From: Bacteroidota bacterium
GTDB lineage: Bacteria; Bacteroidota; Bacteroidia; Cytophagales; Cytophagaceae
Length of the DNA stretch: 64,000 nucleotides
NCBI GenBank assembly: GCA_023392125.1
Contig: JAEVZS010000012.1
Location: 1-64,000, forward strand
Direction of reading: 5' to 3'
Position numbers and translations under genes: made by a program. How positions within the stretch are numbered: the stretch's first letter is position 1; every line of letters begins with the position of its first letter. The notes under the pieces are model-generated. The model was not told where the DNA came from. It did not search any database and worked only from the letters and a program-made list of their open reading frames with translations. Below, one piece after another: positions 43,680-52,526 of this stretch.

Positions 43680-44954
43680 ATGATAACAGGAGTAACACCG
43701 CAAAAACTATCTCCGGCCGATATGATAATCCCGTTTTTTGTTCTTTCGGCATTATCCTATCTGGCTCTGACTGTATTGATCTATTTTGCGGCTGACAGCT
43801 TCAGCCAGCATTATTTTCATCCCAAGCTGCTGGCTATTACCCATGTGGCAGCATTAGGCTTCATTACTTCAGTAATAATAGGTTCTCTTTACCAGATGTT
43901 TCCGGTAATATTTGAAACCGAAATTAAAAACGAAGGCCTGGGAAGGCTTTCATTCTACGCGCTCATGTCCGGGCTGCTGTTTCTGGCACATAGCTTCTGG
44001 GTATTTAATGTAGGCTATGCTTTCCATATAGGCGGCTGTCTGACGGTACTGTCGCTGGTACTTTTTTCATACGTATTTTATAGTTCCGTACGAGGCTGCC
44101 CAAACTGGAAAATAGAATTTGACTTTATTTCTACTTCAGTGCTTTGGTTATTGCTGACCGGACTGGTCGGATTATTATTAGTGTTCAACTTTACCTATCC
44201 CTTTATTCCAAAATCGCATCTGGAAATTCTCAAAATACACGCCCATATGGGACTGGTCGGCTGGATAGTGCTTCTGGTTATAGGAGTTTCGTCACGCCTG
44301 CTGCCCATGTTTATCATTGCCAAAAACCCGGATACAACACCGCTAAAGTATTCATACGGTCTGATCAATACAGGTCTGTTCCTATTCTGTGTTACCGTTT
44401 ATTTTGCCCTACCAGCCTGGCTGATTTACGTCTCGGTTTTCCTCATAGAAGCAGGCATAGCCATCTTTCTGTACTTTATGTATTATGTATTCAGAGAGCG
44501 GATACGCAGGAAGCTGGATGCCGGGCTCACGCTGACTTTTATATCTTTTCTGCTGCTGGTAGCTGTATTGCCGCTGGCAATGCTCATACCTTCTGCCGTG
44601 CTTCCCGAAAAAAGCATGATGACTCTCCGGATCGTTTACGGAGTAATGATACTCCTGGGGTTTTCCGGCGCACTGATACTTGGACAAGCTCTGAAAATAG
44701 TACCATTCATATTGTGGATGTACCGTTTTCAGCAATTTTCCGGAACAAAAAAAATCCCATTGCCCAAAGATATGGTATCCGAAAAAATATCCGGAGCCGT
44801 TATGTATTTGTTTCTTGGTGGCTTGCTTATACTGCTTGTTTCGCTTATCTTAAACAGCATACCAGGCAATAAGGCCGCTGCAATCCTGCTGATTGTTTCG
44901 GCAATACTATTTAATATCAACATAGGCAAAGCCCTGTTTTTCAAAATAAAATAA
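43680..44954 (+). CDS. Polytopic heme-copper-oxidase-like membrane protein (NO-associated)
   Basis: A 424-residue protein with about twelve predicted membrane helices. Conserved-looking histidines sit in helices: HPKLLAITHVAALGF, LAHSFWVF, FHIGGCL and ILKIHAHMGLVGW. The pattern resembles NnrS and cytochrome oxidase subunit I-like proteins that accompany NO-response genes, but there is no full six-histidine heme-copper set and no cytochrome c partner subunit. It lies in the ric operon, so it may bind heme or metal and deal with NO; whether it reduces NO cannot be told. A distant relative is encoded at 52852-54093. Confidence 0.65.
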   Translation: MITGVTPQKLSPADMIIPFFVLSALSYLALTVLIYFAADSFSQHYFHPKLLAITHVAALGFITSVIIGSLYQMFPVIFETEIKNEGLGRLSFYALMSGLLFLAHSFWVFNVGYAFHIGGCLTVLSLVLFSYVFYSSVRGCPNWKIEFDFISTSVLWLLLTGLVGLLLVFNFTYPFIPKSHLEILKIHAHMGLVGWIVLLVIGVSSRLLPMFIIAKNPDTTPLKYSYGLINTGLFLFCVTVYFALPAWLIYVSVFLIEAGIAIFLYFMYYVFRERIRRKLDAGLTLTFISFLLLVAVLPLAMLIPSAVLPEKSMMTLRIVYGVMILLGFSGALILGQALKIVPFILWMYRFQQFSGTKKIPLPKDMVSEKISGAVMYLFLGGLLILLVSLILNSIPGNKAAAILLIVSAILFNINIGKALFFKIK

Positions 44955-44959
44955 TCGAT

Positions 44960-45274
44960 ATGGAACCCGATAAGCTTACAGACAGCATATATAAAAGCCT
45001 GAATGAGGTAATAGATCCTGAACTTGGTATAGGAATTGTGGATCTGGGTCTGATATACGAAGTGAAAGCAGCAACCGGCCGAAAAGAAATTGAAGTAGCT
45101 ATGACGCTGACTACACCCAATTGTCCGATGTCCGAAATTCTGCCCAACCTGGCCAGGGATACATTAAGATCCCGATATGCCGATCATGCAATAAATGTAA
45201 ATGTGGTATGGGAACCAGCCTGGTCACCGGAAAGAATATCCCCGAATGGCAGACGAAACCTGGGAATGAAATAA
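44960..45274 (+). CDS. DUF59 / MIP18-family Fe-S assembly factor (SufT/PaaD-like)
   Basis: A 104-residue protein with the family core VIDPELGIGIVDLGLIYEV, MTLTTPNCPMSEILPNL (reactive Cys) and VNVVWEPAWSPERIS. These proteins help mature Fe-S proteins. Its location between a putative NO-handling membrane protein and an Rrf2 regulator, in an operon led by ric, fits repair or reassembly of NO-damaged clusters. Confidence 0.88.
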   Translation: MEPDKLTDSIYKSLNEVIDPELGIGIVDLGLIYEVKAATGRKEIEVAMTLTTPNCPMSEILPNLARDTLRSRYADHAINVNVVWEPAWSPERISPNGRRNLGMK

Positions 45275-45293
45275 ATATGTATTTTTACATTTA

Positions 45294-45316
45294 TACTAAA
45301 AAGGTCTATGTTTTCT
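45294..45316 (+). promoter_or_regulatory. Rrf2/NsrR-like operator, site 4 (overlaps the rrf2 start codon)
   Basis: Shares TAAAAAGGTCT exactly with site 1, followed by ATGTTTTCT in place of TTTATTCT. The start codon (45308) lies inside it, which would give autorepression. Confidence 0.4.
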
Positions 45317-45730
45317 AAAAGCTGCGAATATGCCATCCGTTCTATTTTCTATATTTCCCTGAAAAGCCAGGAGGGAAGAAAAATAGGTATCAAAGAAATT
45401 GCAGAACAGCTGGATATGCCTGCCCCTTTTCTTGCCAAGATCCTGCAATCCCTTGTCAGGAACAAAATCATATCTTCGCTTAAAGGTCCCAACGGAGGCT
45501 TTTTCGTATCAAACCCCAAAAAAATATCGCTCATTAAAATAATAGAAGCCATCGACGGAATCGATGTATTCAAAAAATGCACCATAGGCCTCAAAAAATG
45601 CTCTGATACAAAACCATGCCCTGTCCATCATCTGATCAAGCCTTACAGAGATGCGCTGAAAGGCACACTGGCAACCAAAACGCTGGACCAGATAATCACA
45701 GAGCTGGAAGAGCACAAAACGTTTATCTAG
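45308..45730 (+). CDS. Rrf2-family Fe-S transcription regulator (NsrR/IscR-like)
   Basis: A 140-residue winged-helix regulator: the N-terminal CEYAIRSIFYISL, recognition region MPAPFLAKILQSLVRNKII and wing SLKGPNGGFFVSN. Three cysteines at 91, 98 and 104 (C-x6-C-x5-C in CTIGLKKCSDTKPC) match the spacing class of cluster-binding IscR/NsrR proteins. It ends the ric operon, and an Rrf2-type inverted repeat overlaps its start and occurs upstream of four other units, so I infer it is the local NO- or Fe-S-responsive regulator. Effector identity (NO versus cluster demand) is open. Confidence 0.85.
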   Translation: MFSKSCEYAIRSIFYISLKSQEGRKIGIKEIAEQLDMPAPFLAKILQSLVRNKIISSLKGPNGGFFVSNPKKISLIKIIEAIDGIDVFKKCTIGLKKCSDTKPCPVHHLIKPYRDALKGTLATKTLDQIITELEEHKTFI

Positions 45731-45785
45731 CTTTATATTTAAGAGGACGAAGCTTAAGGCCCAAAGACCGCGATGCGGTCATCAG

Positions 45786-45808
45786 CGGGAAGCATGATCC
45801 CGTTTTTT
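45786..45808 (+). terminator. Rho-independent terminator after the ric operon
   Basis: Short stem CGGGA/TCCCG with seven-base loop followed by six T residues. A second small hairpin (GACCGC-GAT-GCGGTC, 45766-45780) precedes it. Confidence 0.65.
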
Positions 45809-45883
45809 ATAGCGCTGACATGAGAACCATCAATTATTCTTCCAGAAATCAATTAGTTGTCCCCCAGGCGCCGGATCCCGGGT

Positions 45884-46666
45884 TTAGAAATCTTTACTTC
45901 TTACTTTCCGCACAAATAGCCAGAATGGCATACCCATCCAGAAGAAAAAGCTGAACGCTGCGATCGTAATCCCTTTTGCAGTACCCAGGTACTCTTTAAA
46001 TACAGCCCCGGTATATCCCATAAGCGAGGATATTTCCATTTCAAGCAGGACCATTACTCTGGCAGTATCAATAGGATTGAGCAACGTAAGCCCGACAGTC
46101 ACACCCTCCAGCGGATAGTCCTGAAACATGATGAGACAAAGGAGAAAAATGCCATCATACAAAACAGCGAAGTACAGCCAGATCAGAATGCCAAAGCCAA
46201 AGCCTTTGATCCGGTTTTCATTTAACAATGAAATATAAAAAGAGATCGTAACGAAAATAACTGTCAGAACAATTCCGGTAATAATAAGAATGAGAAAGCT
46301 GGCAAGGGCATCACTCAGAAAAACGCCATAAAGGCCAAACGGGATAAGAGTACCTATTGTAAAGCACAAGGTCAGGCTGACAGCCAGAGCAGCAATGAGC
46401 CCCAGAAAGACGTGAAACCTTTTCAGAGGCTGGGCCAGCAGAAGCTCTGCAAACTCACGGGAGCTGTAATAATACATAATCCCGAAGAGTATGCTGATCA
46501 AAGGAATAACCCCCAGTGCGACACTCATCATGCTGACAATAGCTTTTTCGAATGTATTGGCAAAAAGCAGCATGGCACTGCTGGCAATCAGAAAAAAGGC
46601 CATATATATGACAAGCCATAAGCTTCTGAACAGATTGTAGAAGCTATATTTAAATACTTTCAGCAT
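45884..46666 (-). CDS. nosY: NosY, ABC permease of the nitrous oxide reductase maturation system
   Basis: A 260-residue protein with six predicted membrane helices of the ABC-2 permease type (SIMYYYSSREFAELLLAQPLKRFHVFLG is the conserved early loop). With NosF and NosD it forms the complex that supplies sulfur to build the CuZ cluster of NosZ. It lies 2 bp after nosF at the end of the nos operon and converges with the ric operon. Confidence 0.9.
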   Translation of the reverse strand: MLKVFKYSFYNLFRSLWLVIYMAFFLIASSAMLLFANTFEKAIVSMMSVALGVIPLISILFGIMYYYSSREFAELLLAQPLKRFHVFLGLIAALAVSLTLCFTIGTLIPFGLYGVFLSDALASFLILIITGIVLTVIFVTISFYISLLNENRIKGFGFGILIWLYFAVLYDGIFLLCLIMFQDYPLEGVTVGLTLLNPIDTARVMVLLEMEISSLMGYTGAVFKEYLGTAKGITIAAFSFFFWMGMPFWLFVRKVRSKDF

Positions 46667-46668
46667 GA

Positions 46669-47388
46669 TTAGTTAAATAAGTTATTATTTTCAAGAATTT
46701 TTGCGGCAGCCTTTTCCAGGCTCTCTTCGTTCTGCTCCAGTTTTATTGTATCCAGCGTGCCTTGAAAAAACACTTTTCCTTCCAGAATAAATATGATATT
46801 GTCGGACAGCTCTTCGATCTCTGTCATATAGTGAGTGATAAGCAAGATGGTTTTTCCTTTTCGCTTTTCTTCCAGAAGAAGATCTTTAAAAAGCAATCTG
46901 GAAATAGGATCCAGCCCGACCGTAGGCTCGTCAAAAATGAGGATAGAGGTATCAAACATAAAAGCCAGAATGGCATTTACCTTCTGTCTCATCCCCCCGG
47001 AAAGCTCTTTCAGCTTTTTGTTCAGATGATTTTCAAGCTTGAACAGGCCAATAAGCCGGCCGGCATCGCCGGGCTGCTGCCTTACATCCTGAATCATGCG
47101 AATCAGCTCAATGACCGATATATTCTCAGGATAATTGGCAATCTGAGGCATATACCCGATCTCTTTTCTGTAAGCCCAGTCATTGACTGTATTCATATTG
47201 TTAATCCGTATTTCACCCGCATCAGGAATAACAAGGCCAAGTATTGCTTTCATGAGGGTAGACTTGCCGGATCCGTTAGGCCCCATGATAGCGGTTACCT
47301 CTCCTGATTGTATAGTGGCATTAATTTTCTGAAGCACCGTTCTCTTTCCAAACATCTTGGTCAGATCAGAAATCTCAATATGGCTCAT
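46669..47388 (-). CDS. nosF: NosF, ABC ATPase of NosZ maturation
   Basis: A 239-residue ABC ATPase: Walker A GPNGSGKST at about 36-44, Q-loop MPQIANYPENI, signature LSGGMRQKV, Walker B LIFDEPTVGLDP and switch LLITHYM. It works on the cytoplasmic side with NosY. Its start overlaps the nosD stop by 4 bp. Confidence 0.93.
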   Translation of the reverse strand: MSHIEISDLTKMFGKRTVLQKINATIQSGEVTAIMGPNGSGKSTLMKAILGLVIPDAGEIRINNMNTVNDWAYRKEIGYMPQIANYPENISVIELIRMIQDVRQQPGDAGRLIGLFKLENHLNKKLKELSGGMRQKVNAILAFMFDTSILIFDEPTVGLDPISRLLFKDLLLEEKRKGKTILLITHYMTEIEELSDNIIFILEGKVFFQGTLDTIKLEQNEESLEKAAAKILENNNLFN

Positions 47389-48626
47389 AGGGGTATTCTT
47401 TTCATCAAGGGTTTATCATCACTCAGGGTTTCGGGTATAAGCGCCGGCACAGCCTGTTCTATAGAATCCAGCAGATCAACCATGAAGCTCCTGAGCAGCA
47501 CAATGGAGTGAGGAATTTTTTCTACATAAACAGAAAACAGGCTTACAGGACGATAGGCCTGATCGCCGGTTTCGTTCTTGTCCAGATCGTAGCCTTTGTA
47601 CTTATCCCAGAAGTTTCCGGAGGTATAGTTCTGTTTTCCTGATTCGAAGGAGTTGGTCGTTATATCAAAAGTATTATTCAGAAAATTATTACGCGAAATA
47701 GTATTCTTCAGACAATTTCCCATAAACTTAATCCCCCACCCATTTGAAATAAATTCATTATCGGTCAGTTGAAGGCTGTTTGCTCCTTCCATAAAAACCC
47801 CCATGGTATTGTTCTTAAATTTGTTCCGCTTAATAGTGCTTTTGCTGATATCTTTAAGCAATAAGCCATAGGCTGCCGGCCCCCGGTTCTCTTCAAATAT
47901 ATTATCCGTCATTTCAATATTCCGGGTGTACATTACAGCTACTCCGGCGCCATTACTTTTGAAAATATTGCAGGCATACGTATTGCCGTGCGAAAACATA
48001 AAATGAAGCCCGTATCGTAAATTATCCTTACTCAGATTGTTGGTAACTTTGCAGTTTTCAGAAAACTCGAGATAAATTCCATCCCGGTGACTGCCGGATT
48101 CATTAAACTCTACCTGAACAAATGAGCATTTCCAGAGATGTATTCCATTTCCGGAGCCCGATTCCTTTACAGACTCTCCGTTAAGTATATTATTGCTCAC
48201 TATACTGTTGCTGACACCGGACAGATAAATGGCAAAGTAACAATGAATAAGCTGATTCCTCTCAATTGTACAATCAGAGGAATTTTCAACCTTTATACCT
48301 GCATAGTCCTTTACACTGCTGTATCCGGAGTTCTGAATGGAAAACCCTTCTATTTTTACATTATCAGAGCGAATAATAACAATATCGCCCCCGTTATTCC
48401 CATCAATCACAGGTAAGTCTCTGCCTACTAAATGGATCGCTTTGTCAATAATCAGATTGTTTTCCCGGTAATACCCTTTTTCAACAATAATTCTGTCTTT
48501 TGCAGAAGCGACCTCCAATGCATCAGCGATCCGGACATATTTCTGAGATGGCCCGACATATATATCTTTCCCCAGAAGAGTAAGAAGGCCTGCATGAAAA
48601 AACAATAGAATCAGTGCGGCTTTCAT
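47385..48626 (-). CDS. nosD: NosD, periplasmic beta-helix protein of NosZ maturation
   Basis: A 413-residue exported protein (signal peptide ends LLTLLGKD) with right-handed parallel beta-helix repeats rich in N, I and G (IERNQLIHCYFAIYLSG, VTNNLSKDNLRYGLHF, NTISRNNFLNNTF). A C-terminal helical tail ends in the EKIPHSIVLLRSFMVDLL segment seen in NosD. It binds NosL and NosFY to deliver copper and sulfur to apo-NosZ. Confidence 0.92.
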   Translation of the reverse strand: MKAALILLFFHAGLLTLLGKDIYVGPSQKYVRIADALEVASAKDRIIVEKGYYRENNLIIDKAIHLVGRDLPVIDGNNGGDIVIIRSDNVKIEGFSIQNSGYSSVKDYAGIKVENSSDCTIERNQLIHCYFAIYLSGVSNSIVSNNILNGESVKESGSGNGIHLWKCSFVQVEFNESGSHRDGIYLEFSENCKVTNNLSKDNLRYGLHFMFSHGNTYACNIFKSNGAGVAVMYTRNIEMTDNIFEENRGPAAYGLLLKDISKSTIKRNKFKNNTMGVFMEGANSLQLTDNEFISNGWGIKFMGNCLKNTISRNNFLNNTFDITTNSFESGKQNYTSGNFWDKYKGYDLDKNETGDQAYRPVSLFSVYVEKIPHSIVLLRSFMVDLLDSIEQAVPALIPETLSDDKPLMKRIPL

Positions 48627-48631
48627 TGTTA

Positions 48632-49708
48632 TTAATTTAAATTCAGAATATGACCGTTCATATTCATGATTAAGACTTTAGCCTCTTCCCAGCTTAAGGG
48701 AGTTCCTGCATATTCATTCTCAAACTCATTTCGTTGTATTTCATCGGCATAGGCAGAAATATTGGCGCCCATGGGACTAGGGAAATTTTCACTCTGAAGG
48801 TAAACAGCCTGCGATACATGAATCAGCTCGCCCTTCTGGCTGGCATTGGCGACCAGATACAGCTCCACCTTTTGCCTTGCCTGATCGTCCAGCTCGTTCG
48901 TAAAATTCACCATACACTCCAGCGCATCGAATTTATAGATTTTACCATATTTTGTAACCAGCTCTGCTCCAAAGCGCTCATCAACAATTTTCATCTTACA
49001 ATGCGTGCATATATCTTTGCCATATACAATCGGTTCCGGTCCTGAGTTGCAGGAAGAAAACACAAAAGCAATGGCAAAAAACAACACCAGCATAGAGCCA
49101 AAAGCCTTATTACTGAATGTCCCCGGTATTTTACAGGACCCGCTTTTGCTGTCAGGAAGACTATTGTACACAAGCAGTAATACGGCAGTCAGACCGGCTA
49201 TAATAATTATAAATCCTCCGACATCGGGATAGGAATGAGCAGTAAAGTTCAATAGCTGCTTGCTTCCCAGCAGCGGGGGCTGATAAGACATCCCCGGTAT
49301 CTTTATAGCAGCCGTCGGATCCAGATTATGACCGTAATCATACTCCCACAAGTAAAAATCAACAGCACCCGCAACACCCAGTATGCTAAAAAGAATAACC
49401 CAGATATAGAGCATCCATTTTTTTCCGATGACAGCAGTCAGCAGCCCCAGGCCGATAATTGCTCCCAAAAGATATGGCATATACCGGAGTTCAGGGATAG
49501 AGGATTCATCAATTTTCTGCATTCCGATATAATGGTTCAACCCGTTGATGGTATTAATATCACCGGCCAGCCGGTTGATCCAGATTTTCATGCCCAGCCC
49601 TTCGGGGTATTGCGGCGCTTCCAGATCAATTTCCCAGATCGGAACAAAGTATGCAACAATAAGCGCCAGCGAAAGAAATACAATGATGGTTTTCGAGAAT
49701 CGTTTCAT
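48632..49708 (-). CDS. nosL: NosL copper chaperone fused to an N-terminal membrane domain
   Basis: A 358-residue protein. Residues 1-185 hold about five hydrophobic helices (for example VFLSLALIVAYFVPIW, LLGAIIGLGLLTAVIG, GGFIIIIAGLTAVLLLVY). Residues ~205-221 form another hydrophobic stretch ending in FVFSSCNSG, a lipobox-like site (C220). The C-terminal NosL domain has the Cu(I) site CTHCKMKI at 234-241 and the family segments YKFDALECMVNF and ENFPSPMGANISAY. NosL normally is a ~180-residue lipoprotein; here it is joined to a membrane domain. It is 5 bp upstream of nosD. Confidence 0.88.
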   Translation of the reverse strand: MKRFSKTIIVFLSLALIVAYFVPIWEIDLEAPQYPEGLGMKIWINRLAGDINTINGLNHYIGMQKIDESSIPELRYMPYLLGAIIGLGLLTAVIGKKWMLYIWVILFSILGVAGAVDFYLWEYDYGHNLDPTAAIKIPGMSYQPPLLGSKQLLNFTAHSYPDVGGFIIIIAGLTAVLLLVYNSLPDSKSGSCKIPGTFSNKAFGSMLVLFFAIAFVFSSCNSGPEPIVYGKDICTHCKMKIVDERFGAELVTKYGKIYKFDALECMVNFTNELDDQARQKVELYLVANASQKGELIHVSQAVYLQSENFPSPMGANISAYADEIQRNEFENEYAGTPLSWEEAKVLIMNMNGHILNLN

Positions 49709-49731
49709 AACTACAGGATTCTGTTTTTAGA

Positions 49732-49760
49732 GCAAAAGGAGTCTTTCGACTCCCTTTTGC
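49732..49760 (-). other. Hairpin between nosZ and nosL
   Basis: GCAAAAGGAGTC pairs with GACTCCCTTTTGC (one bulged base) around a TTTC/GAAA tetraloop. No T run follows on the minus strand, so it is more likely an mRNA-stabilising or partial-attenuation element, keeping nosZ message in excess over nosLDFY. Confidence 0.55.
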
Positions 49761-49774
49761 GTTATTTTCAACAA

Positions 49775-51748
49775 TTAATCGTTTTCGCCTAAGCTGTACG
49801 ATACCGGTACATTCGAACCTTTGGGCGATACTCTGACATATCCCTGCATTTCCTGGTGAAGCGCCGAGCAGAAATCAGAACAATAGAAAGGAAATACTTC
49901 AGCGGTTTTAGGTATCCACTTCAGCGTTGCAGTCTCTCCCGGCATAATCAGAAGCTCGGCATTTTCGGCTCCCTTTACTGCAAAGCCATGAGGTACATCC
50001 CAGTCCTGCTCAAGGTTGGTAATATGCCAGTAAACGACATCTCCTACCTGAATCCCTTCGATATTATCCGGAGCGAAATGTGAACGAATGCTGGTGGCAT
50101 ATATATGCACTTCATTGCCTTTTCTTTCAACCCGTGCCTCTTTCTCTGATTTAATGGCGTACGGGTGTTCATTTTCGGACAGCTTGTATATCTTCAGCTG
50201 ATCCTTTGTGACCAGCTCGGCCGGAATAGCCTGAGCATAATGCGGCTCTCCGATCGTAGGGAAATCAAGCAGCATCTCCATTTTGTTGCCCGAAATATCA
50301 ATAAGCTGCGCAGATTGTGTCAGCTCAGGACCAGTTGGCAGGTACCGGTCTTTTGTAATCTTGTTGAGTGCGATTACATACTTGCCATATGGTTTTCTGG
50401 TATCTCCGCCCGGTATCATCAGGTGTCCGATAGAATAATACGCAGGCACTCTGTCGACTACTTCCCTGGTTTCAATTTTCCACTTTACAATTTCGGAAGA
50501 AACAAACATGGATGTATAAGCATATCCCTTGCCGTCAAATTCTGTATGCAACGGACCCAGACCTGGTTTTTCAACCTCGCCGGCCAGCGCCGCTTCATAG
50601 TTTATAACCGGGATACCTTCAAAATCGCCGTCAAACTGCTTGTTCTCAATAGCCTTAAGCATCTTTGAGAAAGCAAATACAGGCAAAACCGACGCAAGCT
50701 TTCCGGAAGCGACTATGTACTCACCCGTAGGGTCTATATCTACACCATGAGGAGACTTGGGGCACGGAATATAGTAAATCATATCGGGGCAGTCTCTGGA
50801 GTCCAGAATCTGTACTGTTTTGATTTTTTCAGAAACAGTCGTATGTCTTTTCTCATCCCAATAGTTATGTATGTGAGCACCCTCACTTATTTTTGCTTTT
50901 CCGGCTTTTACATACTCTTCGGCTTTTTTCCAGTTAATAGCCATGATAAAATCCTTGTCTTTCTGACTGGCATACGCTTCCTTGAGCGTCTTGGCCTGCT
51001 CGGTATTGTATGTAGTAAAGAAAGTCCAGCCATGAGAAGGCCCTTTGCCGGAATGTGCCAGATCATAATCGAAACCGGGAACAAGAATCTGAAATTCTAC
51101 ATTCATTCTGCCTTCATCAGAGACCTTTATAAAAGACATCATACCTCTGAAGTTTTCCTTATAAGTAGAAATGGACACATCCTTTTCGCTAATGGGTATA
51201 CTAAAGCGCGTGCCAGCTACCACATATTCGGTATTTTCAGTCAGATAGGGAGATGAGTGGTTGCCACCGGTATTAGGAATCTCGATTATTTCCTCCGTTT
51301 TAAAGCTTTTCAGATTTATACGGGCAATACGTGGTGTATTATTTCCATTGATAAACAGCCATCTTCCGTCCTGCTCTCCGTTGGTTTGCGACAATTTGGG
51401 GTGATGGGCATCATCCCAGGGGATAAAACCATACGATGTCTCCAGCATAGGTCTGGTTTCTTCGGAATACCCATATCCGTTTTCAGGATTCTGCGAAAAT
51501 ACAGGAATCACTTTGAGCAACCTTCCTGAGGGGATTCCATAAACACTCACCTGTCCGCTAAAACCACCGGACATAAATCCATAAAGTTCATCATGTTTGC
51601 CCGGAGCGACATATACTTTTGACGCTGCATCACTGCCAATTACCGAGGCTCCTTTATCCTGCATTTTGTTTTTGCAGGAAAAAAGTACCCCGACTGCAGC
51701 AAAGCCAATTAAGACTTTTCGGGCCGTGCTATTTATACAGGATTTCAT
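49775..51748 (-). CDS. nosZ: Nitrous oxide reductase, clade II (Sec-dependent, lipoprotein type)
   Basis: Reduces N2O to N2 in the periplasm. The 657-residue protein has a Sec-type N-terminus ending in a lipobox (GVLFSC, C25) with no twin-arginine motif, as in clade II enzymes. The seven-bladed propeller carries the CuZ histidines (DDAHHPKL, GGNHSSPY, HIHNYW, SPHGVDI, LGPLHTEF, IGEPHYAQ). The C-terminal cupredoxin domain has the CuA site FYCSDFCSALHQEMQGYV around 618-635. It lies 47 bp after a cytochrome c gene, its likely electron donor, and heads the nosLDFY genes. Confidence 0.96.
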   Translation of the reverse strand: MKSCINSTARKVLIGFAAVGVLFSCKNKMQDKGASVIGSDAASKVYVAPGKHDELYGFMSGGFSGQVSVYGIPSGRLLKVIPVFSQNPENGYGYSEETRPMLETSYGFIPWDDAHHPKLSQTNGEQDGRWLFINGNNTPRIARINLKSFKTEEIIEIPNTGGNHSSPYLTENTEYVVAGTRFSIPISEKDVSISTYKENFRGMMSFIKVSDEGRMNVEFQILVPGFDYDLAHSGKGPSHGWTFFTTYNTEQAKTLKEAYASQKDKDFIMAINWKKAEEYVKAGKAKISEGAHIHNYWDEKRHTTVSEKIKTVQILDSRDCPDMIYYIPCPKSPHGVDIDPTGEYIVASGKLASVLPVFAFSKMLKAIENKQFDGDFEGIPVINYEAALAGEVEKPGLGPLHTEFDGKGYAYTSMFVSSEIVKWKIETREVVDRVPAYYSIGHLMIPGGDTRKPYGKYVIALNKITKDRYLPTGPELTQSAQLIDISGNKMEMLLDFPTIGEPHYAQAIPAELVTKDQLKIYKLSENEHPYAIKSEKEARVERKGNEVHIYATSIRSHFAPDNIEGIQVGDVVYWHITNLEQDWDVPHGFAVKGAENAELLIMPGETATLKWIPKTAEVFPFYCSDFCSALHQEMQGYVRVSPKGSNVPVSYSLGEND

Positions 51749-51795
51749 ATTAGTTAGGGTTAATTGTTTGTTTAAAGATTAATTGCCATTAAAAG

Positions 51796-52302
51796 CTATT
51801 GTGCTTTTTCATCTTTATCCCTGAAAAACTCAAGGATAGCTCTTGTTTCTTCTTCAGATACATCCTGATAGGTCATCTGGGTCAGATACTCCTCCAGCAG
51901 CTTCTGGCCTATCGGGTCTTTTTGTGTCATTTCAACCGGATTCATAATCATGTTCATAATCCATTCCGGTGTCCTTCTTGATGTTACCCCACCCAGGCTG
52001 GGACCTACATATTTGACATCAAACTTGTGACAGGCAGCACATTTGCTTTCAAACACCAGCTGACCCTGCATTACAAGCTCCTGATCGACAGGTCCGATTT
52101 CGACAGAACTAAAAGGCCCTATCCCCTTGTTTTTTAAAGGATCAGCTTCTACAGCCTGTACAGCCTTACTGCCTGCTGAGGACGTTTGCTGATCATCTGC
52201 CGCCTGCTCATTGTTTCCCGAGCAGCTCACCAATAATGCTGACAGGAAAAAAGGCACGAGAAAAAAAATTCCCCGATACCTGTTGTTTGTTTTGATTTTC
52301 AT
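51796..52302 (-). CDS. Lipoprotein monoheme cytochrome c of the nos operon
   Basis: A 168-residue cytochrome with a lipoprotein signal (FLSALLVSC), a low-complexity linker, the heme motif CAACH and the segment VGPSLGGVTSRRTPEW; candidate axial Met in LTQMTYQDVSEEE. It is paralogous to the cytochrome at 27386-27916 but anchored by lipid rather than a C-terminal helix. As first gene of the nos operon it probably carries electrons to the CuA site of NosZ. An alternative ATG lies three codons upstream (52311). The operator at 52383-52398 is 80 bp upstream. Confidence 0.9.
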   Translation of the reverse strand: MKIKTNNRYRGIFFLVPFFLSALLVSCSGNNEQAADDQQTSSAGSKAVQAVEADPLKNKGIGPFSSVEIGPVDQELVMQGQLVFESKCAACHKFDVKYVGPSLGGVTSRRTPEWIMNMIMNPVEMTQKDPIGQKLLEEYLTQMTYQDVSEEETRAILEFFRDKDEKAQ

Positions 52303-52382
52303 AATGGTCATTTCTTGTTGATCTTTTGATACAAATCTATCTTCAGTCAATACAAACTAAAATGACTTATGCTATTTTTTAA

Positions 52383-52398
52383 AATGATCGAAATCAAT
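52383..52398 (+). promoter_or_regulatory. Crp/Fnr-family operator, site 4 (AATGATCGAAATCAAT)
   Basis: TGAT-N4-ATCA core between the divergent nos operon and the DGC gene. A degenerate second copy (AATGACTTATGCTATT, 52361-52376) lies just beside it on the nos side, with an intact left half only. Confidence 0.6.
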
Positions 52399-52469
52399 AC
52401 ACTAAATCAATTCATTGTATTACAAATAGTTAACTTTATAAAAAATGCACTTTTGAGTGTAAAAAAAGA

Positions 52470-52497
52470 AGATATACAGGTCCTTTTATACTTTTTA
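52470..52497 (+). promoter_or_regulatory. Rrf2/NsrR-like operator, site 5
   Basis: AAGATATACAGGTCC then TTTTATACTT: close to site 1 with one extra base at the centre. It ends 30 bp before the DGC gene start. Confidence 0.45.
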
Positions 52498-52526
52498 TTA
52501 GTATTTTTAAGCATATTTGCAACAAT

